Shown here: piece by piece, positions 33,014 through 41,571 of the stretch
Numbering within the stretch: the stretch's first letter is position 1
Layout: each line of letters starts with the position of its first letter
Origin: Actinobacteria bacterium OK074
Lineage (GTDB): Bacteria > Actinomycetota > Actinomycetes > Streptomycetales > Streptomycetaceae
DNA: 64,000 nt
Reading direction: 5' to 3'
Assembly (NCBI GenBank): GCA_001298575.1
Contig: LJCV01000177.1
Span: forward strand, 117,071 to 181,070
Notes under the pieces: generated by a model
Seen by the model: the letters and a program-made list of their open reading frames with translations, nothing else
Told to the model about the DNA's origin: nothing
The model's database searches: none
Made by a program: the position numbers and the translations under genes

Positions 33014-33041
33014 GAGGGCCTCCGTCAACCAGTGAGTGCTA

Positions 33042-33053
33042 TTGGTATACCAA
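33042..33053. promoter_or_regulatory. GntR/FadR-type operator
   Basis: The perfect palindrome TTGGTATACCAA lies between divergent regulator and transporter genes, 29 bases before the leader ORF start. The form T-GGTATACC-A is that of FCD-subfamily GntR operators. Confidence 0.75.
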
Positions 33054-33226
33054 CGGCGGTCCGGGGGCTACAGGGCTGCGATGTTAACTCGGTGTAAGGG
33101 GTGAGGGTGTCAGGTTCCGAAATCGTTAAAACGCCAGGTGGAAGCGCTAGTTGATAGACGCGGATGGCGTGAATGTCGATCAAGGGGCTTGGTGGCCCAA
33201 GTGGAGGGTCGGCTATCTTGTATGCC

Positions 33227-33931
33227 ATGTCACTCACGGACTCCTCTGGCTCCGACAGCCGTTCCCTGGTCCACAAGGTCTACGAGTACCTGCGGGACGG
33301 CATCATCGAAGGCGATCTGCCGCCCGGCACACGGCTGTTGGAGCGCGAGCTGTCCGATCGCCTCGACGTCTCCCGGATCCCGATCCGCGAGGCCCTGCCC
33401 CAGCTTGAGGCGGAGGGGCTGATCACCACGCTGCCCCGGCGCGGATCGATGGTCGCCCAGCTGACCCTGCGCGACATCGACGAACTGTTCAGCGTGCGCA
33501 CGAGCCTCGAAGTGCTCGCCGCCCGGCTCGCCGGCGAGCAGGCCGCCGAGCGCTCCAGCGCGCTGCTCTCACCCGCCTTCGCCCGCGCCGAACTCGCCAC
33601 GGCCGAGGGCCGGAAGGCCGAGATCGCCGCCGCCAACGCGGCCTTCCACGAAGCGATCGTGCGCCTGTCGGGCAGTCGCCTGCTGAACTCGATGATGGCG
33701 CCCATCAGCGCCCGGGTGCGCTGGCTGTTCCGCCTGACCTCCGACCGCGACCCCGGCGTCCTGTGCACCGAACACCGCGAGCTGTACGAGGCGATCTGCG
33801 CCGGCGACACCGAACTCGCGGCCTCCCTGGCCTTCGTCCACGTGGAGCGCGGCCGGCGCCCGTCCCTGGAGTCGCTGGCCGGAGTGCTGCCGGCCGGGAC
33901 CGATCCCTTCGAGGAGGGCGGGCCGGGGTGA
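33227..33931 (+). CDS. GntR-family regulator, FCD (FadR) subfamily
   Basis: The 234-residue protein has an N-terminal GntR winged helix (LVHKVYEYLRDGIIEGDLPP, then DVSRIPIREALPQLEAEGLI) and an all-helical FCD domain with SVRTSLEVLAARLAGEQ and the metal-site histidines (NAAFHEAIV, TEHRELYEAI, VHVE). It likely represses the divergent MFS operon through TTGGTATACCAA at 33042-33053. ATG 33227 begins MSLTDSSGSD; GGAGGG is somewhat distant, so expression may be weak or leaderless. Confidence 0.88.
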   Translation: MSLTDSSGSDSRSLVHKVYEYLRDGIIEGDLPPGTRLLERELSDRLDVSRIPIREALPQLEAEGLITTLPRRGSMVAQLTLRDIDELFSVRTSLEVLAARLAGEQAAERSSALLSPAFARAELATAEGRKAEIAAANAAFHEAIVRLSGSRLLNSMMAPISARVRWLFRLTSDRDPGVLCTEHRELYEAICAGDTELAASLAFVHVERGRRPSLESLAGVLPAGTDPFEEGGPG

Positions 33932-33944
33932 TACGGCACGGACG

Positions 33945-33989
33945 CGCCCGGGCCCCGGGCCGGATCGAGTCCGGCCCGGGGCCCGGGCG
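33945..33989. terminator. Convergent terminator
   Basis: A perfect 19-base GC stem (beginning CGCCCGGGCCCC) with loop ATCGAGT separates the GntR gene from the Gfo/Idh/MocA gene ending at 34028. Confidence 0.85.
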
Positions 33990-34027
33990 TGAGCGGGTGA
34001 CTTTCCCGCGGCGGGTCCCGCCGGCCG

Positions 34028-35230
34028 TTACCCCTGCGGCGCGTCCCCGAAGTCCGGGATCTCCAGCCGCGCCCCGCCCTGCCGGGCCGAGTCGTGCGCG
34101 ATCACGCCCGGCAGGGTGTAGCGGGCGGCCTGCCAGGCGTTGACCGTCGGCAGCGTACGGGTGTTCACCGCCGTGACGAAGTCGTGCACCAGGAAGTGGT
34201 GGCTGCCCTCGTGGCCGTTGTGCAGGTTGTCGAACGCGCGGGGCAGGGACGAGCGGTCGTGCACCGGGGCCGAGCCGGAGGTGAAGGCCGCCCGCAGGTC
34301 CGGGGCGATGTGCTGGAGGGAGGGGTCGTCGGGGGACAGGGTGGGCTTGGGTTCCAGGAGTTCGCTGATGTCCTTCACTCCCTTCTTGTCCTGCCACAGC
34401 GCCACCGTCGCCAGCTGTTCCATGCTCGCCTCGGTGCCGAAGAAGCGGAAACGCGACTCCCGGATGTGCGAGGGGTAGCCGACCCGGCGGAACTCGTTCG
34501 TGCGGAACGAGCCGCCGCCCGCGACCTCGAACAGCGCGGTCGCGTTGGAGAAGTCGTTGCCGAACTGGCTGATGTCTTTGTCGAAGACGCCGTCGCCGCG
34601 GTCGTCCGTGACGCCGATCGCGGACACGCTCACCGCGTGCGTCTGCCAGGCGCCGAGCACCCCGCCCACCGAGTGCGTCGGGTACAGCAGCGGCGGATAG
34701 CTGGCCGTGGCCTTCCAGTTGTCGCCGCCGCTGTACTGGTACGCCTCGTAGAACCCGAGGTCCATGTCGTGGACGTAGTCGCCCTCGGCGTAGAAGAGCC
34801 GTCCGAAGGCGCCCTTCGCGATCTGGTCGCGGGCGTGCACCGTGGCCGGGTTGTACTGGCTGGTCTCGCCCATCATGTACGTCAGCCCGGTCTTCTTGAC
34901 GGCGTCGACGATCGCCGCGATCTCCTCCGTGGTGATCGCCATGGGGACCGCGGAGTACACGTGCTTGCCGGCGCCCAGGGCCTGGAGCACCAGTGGGCCG
35001 TGCGTCCAGCGCTGGGTGAAGATCGCGACGGCGTCGACGGCCTTCGACTCCAGCATGGCCTCGTAGGACGGGAAGGTGCCGGCGAGCGCGTGCGCGGCGG
35101 CGAGCTGTTCGGCCCGTTCGGGCAGCAGGTCGGTGACGTACACGTCACCTACGCCCGGGTGGGCCTGGAACAGGGTGGCGAACTGGCCGGAGAACTGGCC
35201 TGCGCCGACGATGCCGAGCGAGAACGTCAT
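34028..35230 (-). CDS. Gfo/Idh/MocA-family oxidoreductase
   Basis: The 400-residue protein has an N-terminal Rossmann domain (LGIVGAGQFSGQFATLF) with VYVTDLLPERA after it, then the family's C-terminal dimer/substrate domain with YAEGDYVHDMDLGFYE. Members oxidise or reduce sugars and inositols with NAD(P). It is the last gene of the ABC importer operon (spacing 54 bases), suggesting it processes the imported sugar. Confidence 0.88.
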   Translation of the reverse strand: MTFSLGIVGAGQFSGQFATLFQAHPGVGDVYVTDLLPERAEQLAAAHALAGTFPSYEAMLESKAVDAVAIFTQRWTHGPLVLQALGAGKHVYSAVPMAITTEEIAAIVDAVKKTGLTYMMGETSQYNPATVHARDQIAKGAFGRLFYAEGDYVHDMDLGFYEAYQYSGGDNWKATASYPPLLYPTHSVGGVLGAWQTHAVSVSAIGVTDDRGDGVFDKDISQFGNDFSNATALFEVAGGGSFRTNEFRRVGYPSHIRESRFRFFGTEASMEQLATVALWQDKKGVKDISELLEPKPTLSPDDPSLQHIAPDLRAAFTSGSAPVHDRSSLPRAFDNLHNGHEGSHHFLVHDFVTAVNTRTLPTVNAWQAARYTLPGVIAHDSARQGGARLEIPDFGDAPQG

Positions 35231-35284
35231 GGAAGTGCGTGCCCTTCATTGAGCTGTTGGGAGATTCATGGGGGGTATGGGGAG

Positions 35285-36634
35285 TTACTGGGAGAGGACC
35301 AGGTTGATCTGGCTGTTGGTCTTGTCCAGGCCGGTCACGGATGCGCCGTTGCCGTAGATGTTCTGCATTTCCGGGCGCATCAACGCGTATACGTCCGCCG
35401 CGTAGTTCGTGATGGGGTACGAGAAGGTCGTGAAGTTTTTCTTGTCGGCCACCGGCTTCGTGAAGGCCGTGACGTCTATGCCCTTCTTCCGGTACGCCGT
35501 CACCGCGGCCCTGGTGCCCGCGGGGGTGGCCGGGAAGACGATGCCGTAGCGGCCCACCGTCTGCTGGCAGGCGTCGGAGGACAGGTACTTCACCCACTTG
35601 AGCGCGCCCGGCAGGTTGTGGGCGTGGCGGGTGACCGAGTCGGCGAGGCCGTTCATCATGGTGGCCCGTCTGCCGGTCGGGCCCGCGGGCGGGACGGCGG
35701 TGGCGATGTCCAGGTTCTTGAAACCGGCGTACGTCGAGATCATCCAGGCCCCGTCGAACGCCGCCGCGGCCCGGCCCGCCGCCACCTGTACGTTCTGCGG
35801 GTTGGACGAGGAGTTGTAGTCGGAGAAGGGCGCCAGGTAGCCCTTCTTCGCCAGGCCGAAGTACCACTTGACGACCGCCTGGTAAGTCCTGCTGTCGTAC
35901 TGGTACTTGGTGCCCCAGCGCTTCTTGTCGGTGTAGGTCCAGCCCGCGGAGGCGGCGAAGGTGCTCCACTGGGTCTGGCCGTCGGCGTCCCCGGCGCCGC
36001 CGGTCGCCAGGCCGTACACCTTCACGTTGTTCTTGTCGAAGCCCTTCTCGTCGCCCCGGCGGCCGTTCTTGTCGACGGTCAGGTGCGCGATGGCCTTCTC
36101 GAAGGTGCCGCCGTTCTTCGGGTTCCACGACAGGTCGTTCAGCTGGCCTGCGGTGAGGCCGGCCGCCTTCGCCAGCTTCTGGTTGTAGAAGAGCGCGACG
36201 GTGTCCCAGTCCTTCGGGGTGCCGTAGCGATGGCCGTCCTGGCCCGTCCAGTTGGCGGCCAGGCCCGGCTGGTAGGCCGACGCGTCGATGCCGAGGTCGT
36301 CGAGCGGCTGGAGCACCTTCAGGTCGGCGAACTGGCCGAACTTCTGGATGTGGTCGGTGAACACGTCCGGCTGGGTGCCCGCGATGAAGCTCGCGGTCAG
36401 CTTGGTCCAGTAGTCGTCCCAGCCCAACTGGGTTATTTTCACGTGCAGTCCGGGGTTCTCCCGCTCGAAACCCTTCGCGCACGCCTGGTAGGCGGGCAGC
36501 TGGTTGGCGTCCCACAGCCAGTACGACACCGTGTCCGAGGACGACCCCACCGAGCCGCCCTGCGCGCACCCCGCGGTCAGGGACAGCGCGAGCACTCCGG
36601 TCAGCGCCGTCACTTTGGATATCCGTATGCGCAT
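35285..36634 (-). CDS. Sugar ABC transporter substrate-binding lipoprotein
   Basis: The 449-residue protein has a lipoprotein signal (VLALSLTAGC, with lipobox LTAGC at residues 19-23), then an extracellular sugar-binding family 1 fold: GFERENPGLHVKITQLGW, DVFTDHIQKFGQF, and AAAFDGAWMISTYA. It would capture an oligosaccharide or sugar derivative and present it to the two permeases encoded upstream. Length agrees with the family. Confidence 0.9.
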   Translation of the reverse strand: MRIRISKVTALTGVLALSLTAGCAQGGSVGSSSDTVSYWLWDANQLPAYQACAKGFERENPGLHVKITQLGWDDYWTKLTASFIAGTQPDVFTDHIQKFGQFADLKVLQPLDDLGIDASAYQPGLAANWTGQDGHRYGTPKDWDTVALFYNQKLAKAAGLTAGQLNDLSWNPKNGGTFEKAIAHLTVDKNGRRGDEKGFDKNNVKVYGLATGGAGDADGQTQWSTFAASAGWTYTDKKRWGTKYQYDSRTYQAVVKWYFGLAKKGYLAPFSDYNSSSNPQNVQVAAGRAAAAFDGAWMISTYAGFKNLDIATAVPPAGPTGRRATMMNGLADSVTRHAHNLPGALKWVKYLSSDACQQTVGRYGIVFPATPAGTRAAVTAYRKKGIDVTAFTKPVADKKNFTTFSYPITNYAADVYALMRPEMQNIYGNGASVTGLDKTNSQINLVLSQ

Positions 36635-36644
36635 GGCCGTCCCC

Positions 36645-37583
36645 CTACTTGATTCCGGTGAAGCCGATGGAGCCGACGATGCGGCGCGCGCTGACGCCGT
36701 ACAGCACCAGCATCGGCAGGGCCGTGATGAGCGTGGCGGCCATCAGCCCCGACCAGTCGGTGCCGGACTGCGGGGTCTGCGACCGGAACACGGCCAGCGC
36801 CACCGTCAGCACCCGGGAGCTGTCGCTGTAGGAGACCATCAGCGGCCAGAAGTAGTCGTTCCAGGCGGTGATGTACGTCAGCACGGCCAGGGTGAGGACC
36901 GGTGCGGACGCCATCGGCAGCAGCACCCGGAAGAAGATCCGCACCTTGCCCGCGCCGTCGAGCAGGGCGGCCTCCTCGACCTCCCGCGGCACGTTCATGA
37001 AGAACTGGCGCAGGAAGAACACCGCGAACGGCGTCATGAACATCGTCGGCAGCGCGATCCCCAACAGCGTGTCGATCAGGCCGAGTTGCTTGATCAGCAC
37101 GAAGTTCGGCAGCAGGGTGAAGATGGACGGCACCATCAGGCCCGCCAGGAACAGCGCGAACACCGTGTCCCGGCCGCGCCAGCGCAGCCGGGCGAAGGCG
37201 TAGGCGGCCATCGAGGAGAAGAAGATCTGGCAGACGGTGATCAGCGTCGACACCACCACCGAGTTGAGCAGGTAGCGCCAGAACCTCAGCCCGCCGCCCG
37301 CACCGCCCTGGGCGATGGCCTCCTTGGCCGACTGGAGCCCGAGCGCGCGGGCGAAGCCCGTGGTGGTCGGGTCGACCGGCAGTGGATCGGTGGGGTGGGC
37401 GTTGAGCCCGGCGTTGGTGGACAGCGCGGTGCGCAGGATCCAGTAGAACGGCAGCAGGGTGATCAGCACGATCAGCCCCATCACCGTCCAGGCCGCGGCC
37501 CGGCCCAGGGAGATCCGGCGGCCTCGGGCCGGTCGTCGGGGACGTCGGGGGCGGATGTCCGTCGTCGCGGTTACGGCAGCCAT
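36645..37583 (-). CDS. Carbohydrate ABC transporter permease (MalG-like)
   Basis: The 312-residue protein has six hydrophobic segments and the EAA loop EEAALLDGAGKVRIFFRVLLP (the normal motif begins EAAxxDGA), which docks the ATPase. The N-terminus is basic. It lies 10 bases before the binding-protein gene and 16 bases after the other permease. Confidence 0.9.
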   Translation of the reverse strand: MAAVTATTDIRPRRPRRPARGRRISLGRAAAWTVMGLIVLITLLPFYWILRTALSTNAGLNAHPTDPLPVDPTTTGFARALGLQSAKEAIAQGGAGGGLRFWRYLLNSVVVSTLITVCQIFFSSMAAYAFARLRWRGRDTVFALFLAGLMVPSIFTLLPNFVLIKQLGLIDTLLGIALPTMFMTPFAVFFLRQFFMNVPREVEEAALLDGAGKVRIFFRVLLPMASAPVLTLAVLTYITAWNDYFWPLMVSYSDSSRVLTVALAVFRSQTPQSGTDWSGLMAATLITALPMLVLYGVSARRIVGSIGFTGIK

Positions 37584-37599
37584 GTCGGTTCCCTTCCCC

Positions 37600-38565
37600 T
37601 CAGCCGAGATCGGTGTGGCCGGCCCGGGTCAGCCGGTACTGGAGGACGGTGATGGCGCTCAGCACGATCAGCAGGGCGACCGACATGGCGGACGCGTAGC
37701 CGAACTGGAAGCGGCCGAACGCCGATTGGTAGATGTAGAGCTGGAGCACGTTCGTCGCGTTCGCGGGCCCGCCCGCGGTCGTCACGGCGACCGTGTCGAA
37801 CACCTGGAACGAACCGATGACCGTCATGATCAGCACGACCGCGAGGACCGGGCGCAGCAACGGCATCGTGATCCGCCAGAACATCCGCCACTCGCCCGCG
37901 CCGTCCACCCTGGCCGCCTCGTACATGTCGTCCGGGATGGCCTGGAGCCCCGCGAAGAGCAGCAGCGCGGTGTAGCCGACGTGCCGCCACACGTTGATCA
38001 GGGCGATCGTCGGCATGGCCCACGTCTCGTCGGCGAGGAACGGGACGCGGTCGAAGCCCAGCGCGGCGACGATCTCGTTGCCGATGCCCAGCTGGGTGTC
38101 GAGGATCCACAGCCAGACGATGCCCGCGACCACGTTCGACATCAGGTACGGCGCCAGCACGACCCCGCGCAGCAGCGCCGACCGGGTCAGCCGCTGGAGC
38201 AGGACGGCGATGGCGAGCGCGGTCACCGTCTGCACGCCGATGTTGATGACCACGTAGGTGACGGTGACCTTCAGCGAGCTCCAGAAGATCGGGTCGTGCA
38301 CCATCCGCACGTAGTTGTCGAAGCCGGTGAACTCCGCCGGGGTCAGCAGGTTGTAGCGGGTGAAGCTCAGGTAGATGCCCCGCAGCGTGGGCCAGAGCAG
38401 GAACACCGCGAAACCCAGCAGGGCGGGGGCGAGGAACACGGCGGCGAGCCGGCCGTCGCCCCGGTCCTGGTGCGCCCTGGCGCGCTGTCCTCCCGGGCCG
38501 GTCCGGACGCCCTCGGCGCCGCCCAGCGGCAGGCGCGAGGGCGGACTGTTGGCGGCGATGGTCAT
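37600..38565 (-). CDS. Carbohydrate ABC transporter permease (MalF-like)
   Basis: The 321-residue protein has six membrane segments and the EAA loop YEAARVDGAGEWRMFWRITMP. It is the first gene of a leftward operon with permease, binding protein and oxidoreductase. No ATP-binding subunit is encoded, as is common in Streptomyces, where the shared ATPase MsiK serves several importers. Its promoter region contains a possible ROK operator at 38609-38625. Confidence 0.9.
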   Translation of the reverse strand: MTIAANSPPSRLPLGGAEGVRTGPGGQRARAHQDRGDGRLAAVFLAPALLGFAVFLLWPTLRGIYLSFTRYNLLTPAEFTGFDNYVRMVHDPIFWSSLKVTVTYVVINIGVQTVTALAIAVLLQRLTRSALLRGVVLAPYLMSNVVAGIVWLWILDTQLGIGNEIVAALGFDRVPFLADETWAMPTIALINVWRHVGYTALLLFAGLQAIPDDMYEAARVDGAGEWRMFWRITMPLLRPVLAVVLIMTVIGSFQVFDTVAVTTAGGPANATNVLQLYIYQSAFGRFQFGYASAMSVALLIVLSAITVLQYRLTRAGHTDLG

Positions 38566-38608
38566 CGGGAGACTCCCTTGTCTGCGGCGGCTCGTCCTCG
38601 GGCACTTA

Positions 38609-38625
38609 CTTTTGGGGCGGAAGAA
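38609..38625. promoter_or_regulatory. Possible ROK-protein operator, copy 1
   Basis: CTTTTGGGGCGGAAGAA shares 13 of 17 bases with CTTTCATGGTGGAAGAA at 38693-38709. One copy lies near each divergent gene start, as expected for a regulator controlling itself and the ABC operon. Confidence 0.5.
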
Positions 38626-38692
38626 TCAATCCGTCAAGAGGTGTGCGAATGTCTTTCCTCGGCTCACCTCTTGCCCTGGAGCGGCCCTGTTG

Positions 38693-38709
38693 CTTTCATG
38701 GTGGAAGAA
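38693..38709. promoter_or_regulatory. Possible ROK-protein operator, copy 2
   Basis: CTTTCATGGTGGAAGAA lies 22 bases before the ROK gene start. See copy 1 for the match. Confidence 0.5.
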
Positions 38710-38731
38710 AACATGTGGGAGTCTGACCTTC

Positions 38732-39892
38732 ATGACCACTGTTGCCGCCAGCTGGCTGCCGCTGAGCCCCGGTGAACGCTCGGTGGCGATCGAGGTACTC
38801 GGCCACGGCCCGCTCTCGCGCACCGAACTGGCCCGCCGGCTCGGCCTCTCCCAGGGCAGCCTCACCCGGCTGACCAAGCCGCTCATCGAGTCCGGGCTGC
38901 TGATCGAGGTCCCCGAGGCGGGCGCCCCCGCCGGCCTGCGCCAGGGGCGTCCCTCACAGCCGCTGGACGTCGTCGCCGAGTCCCGCTCCTTCCTCGGCTT
39001 CAAGATCACCACCGACATGATCTACGGCGTCGTCACCACCCTCAGAAGCGACATCGTCGCCCGCCTCGACCGCCCGCTGCCCACCCACGACCCCGACGAG
39101 GTCGCCGACCTGCTGGCCGCGATGACCGCCGAACTCGCCCTGCGCCACCCCGCGTTGGCCGGTATCGGCATCGGCGTGGGCGGCTTCGTGCGCGACCGCT
39201 CCCTGGTCGGGGAGTCGCCCTTCCTCCAGTGGCGCGACGTGCCGCTGGCCGCGCTCGTCGAGGAGCGCACCGGGCTGCCCGTGGTCGTCGAGAACGACGT
39301 CGCGGGCCTGGTCGAGGCCGAGACCTGGTTCGGCGCCGGCCGCGGCCTGGACCGCTTCGTCGTCCTCACCATCGGTGCCGGCATCGGCTACGGCCTGGTC
39401 CTCGGCGGCAGACGGGTGCCCTGCGCCGAGGAGGACCGCGGCTTCGGCCGCCACTGGATCGTCGACCCGAACGGCCCGCTCACCCCCGACGGCGAACGCG
39501 GCAGCGCCGTGTCGCTGCTGGCCACCCACAACATCCGCTACCAGATCCGGGCCGCCACCGGCCGCGACCTGACCTACGAGGAGATCCTCACCCTCGCCAC
39601 CCAGGGCGAACCCATGGCCGCCCGGGTCATCGGCGAGGCGGCCCGCGCCCTGGGCACGCTCGTCGCGCAGATCGCCAACTTCGCGATGCCGCAGAAGATC
39701 CTGCTCGCCGGGGAAGGGGTCGGCCTCATCGACGCGGCGGGGGAGACGGTGTGGGAGACGGTCCGCGCCAACCGGCACCCGCTGGCCGCCGCCGTCGCCC
39801 TGGAGACCAAGGTCTCCGACTTCCACGACTGGGCGCGGGGGGCGGCGGTACTCGCCATCCAGATGCTGGTGTTGGGGGCGGTGGAGGCGTGA
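38732..39892 (+). CDS. ROK-family transcriptional regulator
   Basis: The 386-residue protein has a MarR-like HTH at residues about 18-55 (GPLSRTELARRLGLSQGSLT, then RLTKPLIESGL) and a ROK sugar-kinase-like body with VVENDVAGLVEAE and LTIGAGIGYGLVL. The zinc/His-Cys region reads RHWIVDPNGPLTPDGERGS without the usual CxCGxxGC, so a zinc site is not evident. It is divergent from the ABC importer and likely senses its sugar. ATG 38732 is the first in-frame start next to the HTH. Confidence 0.85.
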   Translation: MTTVAASWLPLSPGERSVAIEVLGHGPLSRTELARRLGLSQGSLTRLTKPLIESGLLIEVPEAGAPAGLRQGRPSQPLDVVAESRSFLGFKITTDMIYGVVTTLRSDIVARLDRPLPTHDPDEVADLLAAMTAELALRHPALAGIGIGVGGFVRDRSLVGESPFLQWRDVPLAALVEERTGLPVVVENDVAGLVEAETWFGAGRGLDRFVVLTIGAGIGYGLVLGGRRVPCAEEDRGFGRHWIVDPNGPLTPDGERGSAVSLLATHNIRYQIRAATGRDLTYEEILTLATQGEPMAARVIGEAARALGTLVAQIANFAMPQKILLAGEGVGLIDAAGETVWETVRANRHPLAAAVALETKVSDFHDWARGAAVLAIQMLVLGAVEA

Positions 39893-40303
39893 GGGGCCGG
39901 CTGATGAGGGTGCGGGCAGCCGCCGGGTGACGGCCATCGGGTGACGGTCATGGGTCTGGGCGCGACGGCCGTGAACTGGGGCGCGACGGCCGTGAGCTGA
40001 GCCCCGCAGCCCTCCCGGCCGGCGCCCCGCCCCGCCCCCGACCCCGCCCCCGCAAAAGTCCCAACTACCGCTTGACGACAGTGATGTTACCGATAACACT
40101 CTTTGTCGGAAGCCGCCCCCCCCACCCCTGGTCGCCCCTGGTCCCCCCTGATCAACGGCACGTTCCCCATGCCTACCCGGCCCGGCCGCCGGCGACGCGT
40201 GCCCCCGGATTCCCAGCCGCCCCGGGATGCCCCGGAACGCCGGTCACCGGCAAACGATCATGACCTCCGCCCATGGAACCGTGGGCCGTCTCCTGGAGAA
40301 CGC
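39893..40303. other. Intergenic region with tandem repeat and regulated promoter
   Basis: A 20-base unit starting GGGCGCGACGGCC is repeated at 39958-39977 and 39978-39997 with one mismatch. A promoter-like TTGACG (40072-40077) and the operator at 40085-40098 follow. No gene seen. Confidence 0.6.
40085..40098. promoter_or_regulatory. LacI-family operator before MFS/GH35 operon
   Basis: TGTTACCGATAACA is an inverted repeat (TGTTA/TAACA with central CCGA) just 3' of a TTGACG -35-like box. The spacing puts it over the promoter. The LacI-type gene at 46125-47222 on the far side of the locus is the natural candidate to bind it. Confidence 0.7.
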
Positions 40304-41515
40304 GTGACCGATCAACCGACCGCGCAGCGCGTCACCGCGTCGCGGGCAGTGTCCGACGCACCCGTGTTCAACACCACCGCCGTGGTCGCGTCCTGCGTGG
40401 GCTTCGTGCTCATCGGCGCCCTTCAGGCGTTCTACGGCCCCTCGATCCCGGCCTTCCGCAAGGAGTTCCACCTCTCCCCGTCGGCCGCGGGCTTAGGTCT
40501 CAGCGCCCACTTCATCGGCGGCGTGGCCGGGGTGCTGCTCTTCGACCGGCTCTTCGGCCGCCTGGGCAACCGGCAGATCCTGGGCACCTCGTACCTGCTC
40601 ATGGCGGTCGGCGCGGCGGGCTTCGCGCTGGCCCCGAACTGGCCGGTCGCCCTGGCCGCGGCGCTCTTCGCCGGGCTCGGCTTCGGCGGCATCGACTACG
40701 GCCTCAACCAGCTCTTCGCCGTCGGCTTCGGCCGCCGCTCGACCGCCATGCTCAACATCCTCAACGCCCACTTCGGCATCGGTGCCATCCTCGGCCCGGC
40801 GCTCATCGGCGTCGTCGGCGCGAAGCACTACCCGGCGGTCTTCCTCGCCTTCGCGATTGCCAACCTGCCGTTGTTGCTCTGCCTGAAGGGCGTCCGCGAC
40901 CAGGCGCCCCAGCCGGGCACCGCGGCGGACGACGGGACCGACGGCGGATCCGTCCTCGCCCGCAGCCTGGGTTCGGTGCTCGCGGTGTTCGTCGTGCTGT
41001 ACGTCCTGCACGTGGGCATCGAGGCGGGCGTCGGCGGCTGGGAGCCCACCCACCTGGAGACCGTCGGCTACGGAGCGGGCTTCGCCGCCACCGCGACTTC
41101 CGTCTACTGGCTGATGATGACCGCGGGCCGGTTCCTGGTCGCGCCGATCGCGCTGCGGTTCTCGGCGCAGGCGATCATCACGGTCTCGTGCGCGGGCATG
41201 ACGGTGTGCCTGCTGCTGGCCAGCGTGCGGGGGCTCGCGCCCTACGCGTACGCCGGTGTCGGCTTCTTCATCGCGCCGATCTTCCCCACCGGGCTGCCGT
41301 GGCTCAACCGGGCGGCCCCCCGGGCCCGGCGGGCCGGTGCGCTGGTCATCGCCGCGTCCATGGTCGGCGGTGTGGTGGCGGGCCCGGCGCTGGGCAAGGC
41401 GATCGAGTGGTCGGGGATCCGCGCCGTCCCGCTGATCCTGTCCGGCATCTCGGCGCTGTGCCTGGTCTCGGTGCTCTGGCTGATCCGGGCCACGCGTTCG
41501 GCCGCGCCCCGCTGA
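40304..41515 (+). CDS. MFS transporter, sugar type (FucP/YfkF-like)
   Basis: The 403-residue protein has twelve hydrophobic segments. The first motif reads GVLLFDRLFGRLGNRQILG, similar to the sugar MFS group with Gln/Asn-rich cores (FGGIDYGLNQLF). TGGAGA precedes GTG 40304. It is the first gene of an operon with two GH35 glycosidase-like enzymes, so it likely imports galactosides or galactose. The operator at 40085 implies sugar-induced expression. Confidence 0.85.
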   Translation: MTDQPTAQRVTASRAVSDAPVFNTTAVVASCVGFVLIGALQAFYGPSIPAFRKEFHLSPSAAGLGLSAHFIGGVAGVLLFDRLFGRLGNRQILGTSYLLMAVGAAGFALAPNWPVALAAALFAGLGFGGIDYGLNQLFAVGFGRRSTAMLNILNAHFGIGAILGPALIGVVGAKHYPAVFLAFAIANLPLLLCLKGVRDQAPQPGTAADDGTDGGSVLARSLGSVLAVFVVLYVLHVGIEAGVGGWEPTHLETVGYGAGFAATATSVYWLMMTAGRFLVAPIALRFSAQAIITVSCAGMTVCLLLASVRGLAPYAYAGVGFFIAPIFPTGLPWLNRAAPRARRAGALVIAASMVGGVVAGPALGKAIEWSGIRAVPLILSGISALCLVSVLWLIRATRSAAPR

Positions 41516-41571
41516 GGCAACTGCCCCCCGTGTCCTTCCCTTCCCCCGTCTCGAAGGAAAGCAGCCTCCGC

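Noticed and set aside
34094..36652. Long + strand open frame opposite the Gfo/Idh/MocA and binding-protein genes
   Set aside because: Antisense shadow; no domain, and the reverse genes have clear family motifs.
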